Positions 57,329-64,000 of a stretch of DNA of 64,000 nucleotides are shown here, one piece after another. The position numbers and the translations under genes are program-made. This stretch comes from Hibiscus mutabilis (lineage: Eukaryota > Streptophyta > Magnoliopsida > Malvales > Malvaceae), in NCBI GenBank assembly GCA_019671005.1, contig CM033721.1:53760364-53824363 (forward strand), given 5' to 3'. The stretch's first letter is position 1; every line of letters begins with the position of its first letter. The notes below the pieces were generated by a model that made no database searches, was not told the origin of the DNA, and worked only from the letters and a program-made list of their open reading frames with translations.

Positions 57329-58656
57329 TGTAACATCCCGAAAACTGGTCTAGTCAAAATTGGATTTCGGCGATCGAAAACCCTACATCGAAAAGGCCCA
57401 AATATTGTATTGATTTGACTGCAAGGTCAATTACATCGATATTGGACTTTAATTGAGCCAATTTATTGTCTAAAAACCTTATTGAATATCTAGAAAACCT
57501 TTTGGTGGCAAAATTATAGAAATTGAAAGTTTAGGGGCAAAGGCATAGAGCATTATGAGTTGAGGGACTAACATGGTAATTAGCCCCTCCTCAAATTTTA
57601 ATCACCCATACGTGGGTTAATCTGATGAGCTTACTTCATATGAAGGAAAGTCATCGGTTGGCTATTGTATATAGAAAGAATGAAAGAGACTTACCCGATA
57701 CAAAACAAGCAAGCACCTCACCTTATCATTGTCTCCTACCTCCAAGCACACACCTTCATTGGTATTTGTCAAAGCTTAGGTTTACTTCGTTTTATTGTTA
57801 TAGAATCGTTGCTATTGAACGGGTAAGCTTAATCCCCCAAACTATTGTTGAAATCCATGGAGATTGGGAGAGTAATCTCAATCTAGGTTTGGGCTATCCA
57901 TTGAGAATCTATAGTTATTGTTTACATCAAGCTTAGATATTGATTTTGATATCGTTATATTGAATTTGATATCGTATCATCGACCCTAACAATTTCCTAT
58001 TGTTTACCTAGCTCAAGAATTGGATAGAGGGCATCCACCATCTCCAACGAAATCTAGGAGTAAAGGAATTGCAATCCGAGAGCCGTAGGAGCTTTGGAAT
58101 CGATATGAGTGTAGTTGGAGTCTCGAAACTAGGCTAGGTGCCTTACTAATTTCATTTTTATTGAATTTAGCATTACTAACCCTAATTTGTCAAGGGATAT
58201 TACATCGAATCACTTATTGAGTATATTGGTAAGTACCGGTAAGTATAGCATCGTATGTCGAACATCGATAATGTTGTTGTTAACACCATTGTGATAGCCA
58301 TTGAATCATAGAAATATAGAATATCAATCACAAAGCACTGTCATTGCTATTGTTATAGTCATTGTCAACAAGCATTGATATCGACATTGTTATTGCCATC
58401 GAAACATTGAAAATGAAACATCAGCCATGGACATTGTTATTAAGATCATTGAACATTGCCATTGTTATTTTCATAGCTATTGAGCATTGATATTGAAACA
58501 TTGTATATTAATAAGGACATTGAACATTGTTATTGTTACCGAATATTGAACATTGGTATTATCACCGAACCTTGGATTCGAAGGACTTTGGATATAATTG
58601 GCATGCCATAGAATTCATGAGCTCAGTGTACGGGCGGACTACAGTCCTAGGGCTAC
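57329..58656 (+). mobile_element. Chromovirus right LTR, first part
   Basis: Aligns with 29412-30139 and 41986-42580. Contains the LTR ORF at 57625-57936 (103 codons, like 29707-29979). Interrupted at GCTAC (58652-58656) by a 5.2-kb insertion. Confidence 0.9.
58652..58656. repeat. Target-site duplication GCTAC (left)
   Basis: GCTAC here and GCTAT at 63830-63834. The uninterrupted left LTR (about 42574) reads AGGGCTACGACTTATATTG. Confidence 0.75.
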
Positions 58657-61600
58657 TGTAATACCCTAATTCCTAGCTTAAAAGTCTATATCAACTTGAT
58701 TAGGAATTCTTAAAATATATTAGGTATTCATTAGATTAAATTAAAGAAAATAAGGACCAACCCGAAAGAGAATAAAAAATTAGAAGCTTAATTAGAAAGC
58801 TAGAAATGTGAACATACAAAGTTTGATAGATTGCATGTAAAATAAATTAAAGCTTTGGACCTAAACACATGTCAGCAATTAATGTAAACATGTGTTTAGG
58901 CAAGGTGATTCACGGCTAAGTGTTGGGAGAAGAGGAATCAATGTATCATCCTCTTCCTTTGGACAAAACCGAGAGTTTGAGAGAGAGAGAGAGAGAGAGT
59001 TTGATTGGAAGCGTGGTAATCATTCATGCCATATTTGTCGAGCTTAGAGTAAAATTAGCTTGGATAGGTAAAATGCTGGATCCATCTCTTTGTTAAATCT
59101 GATTCTATTGCTTGATTGATTGTAATTGTATTGTTGGAGCTTTCGAATGAACATGCATCTAGATTCATCATCTTTAACATGTATACTAATTAATTTTGAT
59201 TGATATGATAAATATGAATATAAGGTGGATTAGATATAGGTGTTTACAAGAATAATTTGATAGATAAATAAGCAAATTGGACTGAATTGGATGGAATTAT
59301 AGTAGGTAATAAAAACTGCCTTGTTTTGTATTGGTTAACTAGGGATTGTTTGTTAAGTTATACATATGTTTGAGCTAATTTGAATGTATAAATTAAGCTG
59401 TATTGAATATTGGATTAAGGGGTTATGTTTACAAACAAAAAATAAATAAAAATAGACATTCATGATTGTAAAATTCTGTTTCTAAGGGTTGTTCTGTGTC
59501 AAAATGAACTAAATGGGACTGTTTTTGATTAGTTATTGTACCAGAGAAAATTGGATCAGATCGGTATCTATGAGAAGTCATGGGAGACTATTTTGGAATG
59601 TGTAAAAATATATTTAAAATAAAGAGCAGTTTTATAATTGTAAAAAAATGGTAACCGAGACTGTTTTGAAGTTATAAAATGTATAAAATTGTTTGAACAA
59701 TTATAAGAGTATGTAATGTCATTTAGGGCTGTTTTAAAACTGTAAAATTATGTACATGATACGAGAGACTGTTTGATGTATCTTGAAAATGTTAGAAGAT
59801 TCACCTGAATATATATATTTATGAGTTGTATGAAGTGAGATTGTTTTGAAAATATGCTTCCATGATGAATTGATTGGTATATTTACAAGTGCAGGCTGGA
59901 TTATTTTGATGTATAGATGAGTATGTATGTGTTATGGATTGATTCGCTTGATTAGGAACATTAACATCTAAATTGAATGTATGAGTGTGTAGGTATGCAA
60001 TGGGTTGTTAGTAAGTAAATTGTTTGGTATTGTGATTTTGATAATTAATCTAATGTTGCATATTATGATTAGGAAGAGAATAGTGGCTTGAAAGTTAGGA
60101 AAGAAAATCCATGGGAGTATGTGAAAATGAGGATTCATGTATCTCGTAACTTCCGGATATGAGGTGAGTGTAGTTTTAAAGTCTCGGAATAGAATAAAAG
60201 CTACTCTAAACATTTTGTTACTTAAATTGTTTGCTTGTTGTCTAAATTAAGCATTGTGAAGCTAAGCTTGGAAAACAAGGTACATTGCTTAATGATTAAG
60301 CATGCTATGAAAGTAAGGAACATTAGATTATTGAATGGAATGAAGAATGTTTTGTGGTAGATGCTATGCATAAAAAATAATAAGAAAATTTAGATTTTGT
60401 GATTTGTGATTTTTGTGACCTTTTGATTATGAACTTGAAAGATAATATGAGTATATGTATGAGCTATAAGTTAAACCGTAAGAATATGTATTCAGAAGTT
60501 TGGATACAAAGCAATGCTCAAAACATTCAGTATGTTATATGATATGACACATGATTCATGTTTATTTGAACATGGGATCAAGTTAAATCCGATCTGATAA
60601 GATAAGAATATGTGTAGCCTTGGTCTCAAGTTGGTCTTAGGTATAGTTGGCATTGCCATAGAGTCCATAGAGCTCTTTTGTTTGGGGAAAGACTATTGTC
60701 TTGGACTACGGTCCTTATATTGGCGACAATAGGAGGGAAGTTTATGGTCACTTGGTGACAATAGGAAGGGTTTGACCAGTACCATGGGAACCTTTCTGTT
60801 TATGTTGGTGACAGTTGGTTGGGGATTCGAGTACCTAGGTTGATGCTTGATTTCAAGGCTATGTTAAAATTTCATAATGAAACCAAAATAAATGAATTGA
60901 ATTGATACCTTATAAGACAAGTAATGATATGTCATTCTATGATAAAATTGAGAAGATGAGATTATAAATTATAATAATAAAGAGTTGAGATAACTTGTTT
61001 GTTAAGTAATATGTTTCAAATGCAAGTTTGGTATTCTTCTCCAATATGTTTATTTGCTTCGAATGGAGGGCAATATGAATAAAAATGCATGTGACTAATA
61101 CAAAATTTAAAGATTAGTTATGGCACTTTGCTTAATAAGCAATGTAATTCCAATGAACCAATTATAGTTGGTAAATTATATGAGAAGAAATCACGAATGG
61201 ATTTGTTTGTTGGCATGAATCAAATTCTTTACTTAATTGGTGTTTAAACAAGTATGTATGTTCACATGTTTTACTGGACTGTTTTGAATAAAACTGAAGA
61301 TAATGGACTGTTTTGAATGAAATTGAGTATAATGGACTGTTTTGAATAAAACTGAAAATGCTGGACTATTTTGAATAAAACTGAAAATACTGGACTGTTT
61401 TGAATAAAACTGAAAATACTGGACTGTTTTGAATAAAACTGTAAATACTGGACTGTTTTGAATAAAACTGAAGATACTAGGCTGTTTTGAATGAAATTGA
61501 GTATACTAGACTGATTTGAATAAAACTGGAAATACTGTACTGTTTGAATGAAATTGAGTATACTGGACTGTTTTGAATAAAACTAAAAATATTGGACTAC

Positions 61601-63829
61601 TTTGAATAAAACTGAAGATATTGGACTGTTTTGAATGAAATTGAGTATACTGGACTGTTTTGAATAAAACTGGAAATACTGGACTGTTTTGAATAAAACT
61701 GGAAATACTAGACTGTTTTGAATAAAACTGGAAGTACCGGACTGTTTTGAATCAAATTGATTATACTGGACTGTTTTGGACCATATATAAATATATATGG
61801 ACTGTTTTGAGGTATATACAACTATATGGACTGTTTGGAATATAAAAGTATACACATGTTTTGAGAACAAATTTGGGTATAGTATAAATATATGTGAACT
61901 GTTTTGGAAGTATAAATGTATATACACGTTTTGGGGACAGGTCTGTATATAAAATAAGTATACGAGGACTGCTTGAAGGTATAAATGTAAATACTTGATC
62001 GTGGACGGTTTGAAATAAAATATAAGAAATCATGGTTTGTTTTGAATATATAAATGAATACTCATGAATTAGAAGTATTGTTAGATGTTTAAACAAATAA
62101 ATGAATTAGGTCACTTGATCATCAAGACTTTGTATAAGTTAAAGTAGGAAATACCAAAGTAAATTTAAAGACTGCCTTGACTATTTATATGAAGAGTAGT
62201 TAATGAATATAATATGCTTGGCTATGACATACTTGTTAAAGATAAATTTGCTTACTGCCTTGCGTGACAAGAAACGTATGACTATGATATGTTTTGTAAT
62301 GCATATTACGATATCTTATGTGACAACCAATGCTTGTTTATGAGTTACTATAATAAATCAATTGAAGTGTTATGATTGGAATCTTGATGCTATGTTGTGT
62401 GATCATGTGATCATATTGGTTCTATTATGGACCTTGATTAGCTTTGATGAAAGAATAGCAATAGGCTATATATGGTTTATTATATTGTTTTTATAATTAT
62501 AGTACTACCTCACTAAGCGTTAGCTTACTCTATTCCATTATCACCTTTTAGGGTATCAATGCTCCTGATTATCTATCGAGCTTGGATGGGATCACAAGTG
62601 TTAGAAAGTACGTTTGTAACTTCTTAAGCACTCCTAGATGATGGCACATAATTGATATGTATGCATTGTGCATTTAAGAGCATCTTTGATCATATATGTA
62701 TATATATATGATGGTTTAAAAAGTGATTTAAGTTTGTAATGGGCCTTTAATTATTTCTTTGATTGCTTGTTGTTTATAATTTAATGGTTAGTATGAGTAA
62801 GTAGTTGCTTGATAGCTAAGCTATGCAGGAGAAATATTCGAATGGTCGCTTGCTAAATAAGTTATATTAGTTATGATGCTTAAAAGGGTTAAGATTACAA
62901 TTGCTTGGTAGGACACCTTACATTTCGAATAAGATTAAAGATCACAAACAAAATGTTTGTTATGCTAAGATATGTTTAACAAAATTTAGGTTGTTTCTTG
63001 ATTTGAATCCTTGATTTGGTTGTCAGGAACAAATGTTTAGTGAAAGTCCCATTAGATTATAATTTGGAAAGGTTAAGCAAAAGAATAATTTGTATGCTTC
63101 AATATATCATGTTTCATATGCTAAAAATTTGATGCTAAAGGGTAGCTCAAGTGCTTAGTGGTTAGTTCTATATATTAATCAAGTAATATGATTATGAACT
63201 CACTCCTAATACGGTTAGGCGAAAGAGTTTGGTATCTAGTTTTTGCATGGTTAGTTATAACGATTTATTCCTAAATATGTTTTACACTTTGAATCTAAGA
63301 CTAAATACTTGGTAATGCCTAAGTAGGCATTATTTGGTTTGAATGATTAGTAAACCCAAGAGTTAGGGCCTTAAACGTTGGCTTGAAAATAGCTATGTAG
63401 ATAGAATAAATCTTTTCTATGTGTTTAAGTGCTTGTCATATCTGTGAGATGATTGTCTACAAGTTCTTGAGGATACAACCCTTGATATGTTTAATTTGAA
63501 TAGTATTATGATGTAAGTTGTGAACCTTCGTTCTTTGTGATATGAAGATGCATACCATAAACGATAAGTGTTCGTAAATGATAGAGCTTATAGGCATGCT
63601 ACGAAATAGTTGAAGTTTGTTTTTTAATTGTATGAGCGTTCGTTTGCATAGGAATTAAAGTGATAATAGACATATGATTAATCTAAAAGTTTTAAATTAC
63701 TCTGGCTTTTAAAGGAATGCCATTCATGTTTAGCTGATTGAACTAAATTACTCAAGATTCTTGTTTGTGTTTGCTTTAAAAACACTTTCTAATTTCGGTT
63801 TACTCCTAAGCTGGGTTAGGGGTATTATA
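58657..63829. mobile_element. Probable solo LTR, about 5.2 kb, from a large Ty3/gypsy element
   Basis: Begins TGTAATACCCTAATTCCTAG and ends GGTTAGGGGTATTATA (an original TG...CA end with CA changed to TA). The two ends are inverted relatives over about 25 bp. Flanked by a 5-bp duplication. No coding region recognised; the few ORFs around 59968, 61583 and 61761 come from AT-rich or repetitive sequence. 60640-60840 (TTGGCATTGCCATAGAGTCC, GGACTACGGTCC, TTGGCGACAATAGGAGGGA) resembles the corresponding part of the chromovirus LTR, which suggests a related chromovirus lineage. A GA microsatellite is at about 58978-58998. Confidence 0.75.
61271..61860. repeat. 29-bp tandem repeat inside the solo LTR
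   Basis: About 18 units of CTGGACTGTTTTGAATAAAA with a variable tail (CTGAAAATA, CTGGAAATA or TTGAGTATA), then degenerate units containing GGACTGTTTTG. Two unit types, 'GAATAAAACTG' and 'GAATGAAATTGAG', alternate irregularly. Isolated GACTGTTTTG words at 59515-59850 suggest older precursors. Confidence 0.9.
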
Positions 63830-63834
63830 GCTAT
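63830..63834. repeat. Target-site duplication GCTAT (right, one change)
   Basis: Partner of 58652-58656. Confidence 0.7.
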
Positions 63835-64000
63835 GGCCCATATTGATTTGGCGAGGCGGAGGGATGTGTTGTGATATTGGTCATATTGGTGAGGCGGAGT
63901 GACTAGACCATTCATTGATTTGGCGAGGTGTAGGAATTCGCGTATCCACTATTCCGAATCGATCCAAGGGTTAATATTAAAATATGAAAATATTGGCATT
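63835..64000 (+). mobile_element. Chromovirus right LTR, second part, cut by window end
   Basis: Continues with GATTTGGCGAGGCGGAGGGA, ACTAGACCATTCATTGATTT and GGGTTAATATTAAAATATGA, matching 42590-42750. The LTR's own palindrome cluster and right end lie beyond the window. Confidence 0.9.

Larger units (their letters stand above)
29412..64000 (+). mobile_element. Chromovirus (Tekay/Del-like Ty3/gypsy) with three nested insertions, right end off the window
   Basis: Left LTR 29412-30139 plus 41986-43995, initiator tRNA-Met primer site, gag, protease, reverse transcriptase (split by copia), RNase H, integrase with chromodomain, polypurine tract, right LTR 57329-58656 plus 63835-64000. Comparing the first ~150 bp of the two LTRs I count about 18 differences, the largest divergence among the pairs here, which agrees with this being the oldest layer. 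Confidence 0.9.

Noticed and set aside
61583..62096. Minus-strand ORFs rich in FKTVQY-type repeats
   Set aside because: They are translations of the 29-bp tandem array and adjacent AT-rich DNA, with no protein family resemblance.

Overview
The window is nuclear DNA from a flowering plant, most likely a eudicot. I could not name the species. It holds no intact host gene. Coding capacity is almost entirely LTR-retrotransposon protein: Athila-type Ty3/gypsy, chromodomain Ty3/gypsy (Tekay/Del-like) and Ty1/copia. Two broken host-type genes also occur, an F-box-like one and a ubiquitin-conjugating-enzyme (E2)-like one with introns. The intergenic DNA is AT-rich.

Layout. 1-3993 is degenerate, locally duplicated host sequence with the F-box-like pseudogene. 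3994-18430 is a minus-strand Athila-like block: a truncated gag-protease copy (3994-6737), then a full-length decayed element (6738-18430); the two share the LTR at 6738-8187. 18431-22227 is host repeat with the E2-like pseudogene. 22228-25023 is a solo chromovirus LTR on the minus strand with target duplication CATGA. 25029-29411 is more of the same host repeat. 29412-64000 is a plus-strand chromovirus opened by three later insertions: an Athila-like element in its left LTR (30140-41980, duplication GCTAG), a copia element in its reverse transcriptase (46260-54747, duplication ATATG), and a 5.2-kb solo LTR in its right LTR (58657-63829, duplication GCTAC/GCTAT). The right LTR runs off the window.

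How it works together. Each autonomous element has LTR promoters, a tRNA primer-binding site (tRNA-Asp for the Athila-like elements, initiator tRNA-Met for chromovirus and copia), gag, protease, reverse transcriptase, RNase H, integrase and a polypurine tract. The Athila-like elements also have an extra ORF after integrase. Every pol gene carries stops or frameshifts, so none looks autonomous now.

Most unusual signal. The younger Athila-like element carries roughly fifty copies of a self-complementary word, GTTGCC-NN-GGCAAC and variants, in both LTRs and in several coding regions. An in-frame array of about 18 copies enlarges the spacer between RNase H and integrase by roughly 120 residues. 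The older Athila-like element has one related copy (TTGCTGTAGCA) at the same spacer. Independently, the chromovirus LTRs carry clusters of another palindrome, GTATCGATAC. I know of no described role for either.
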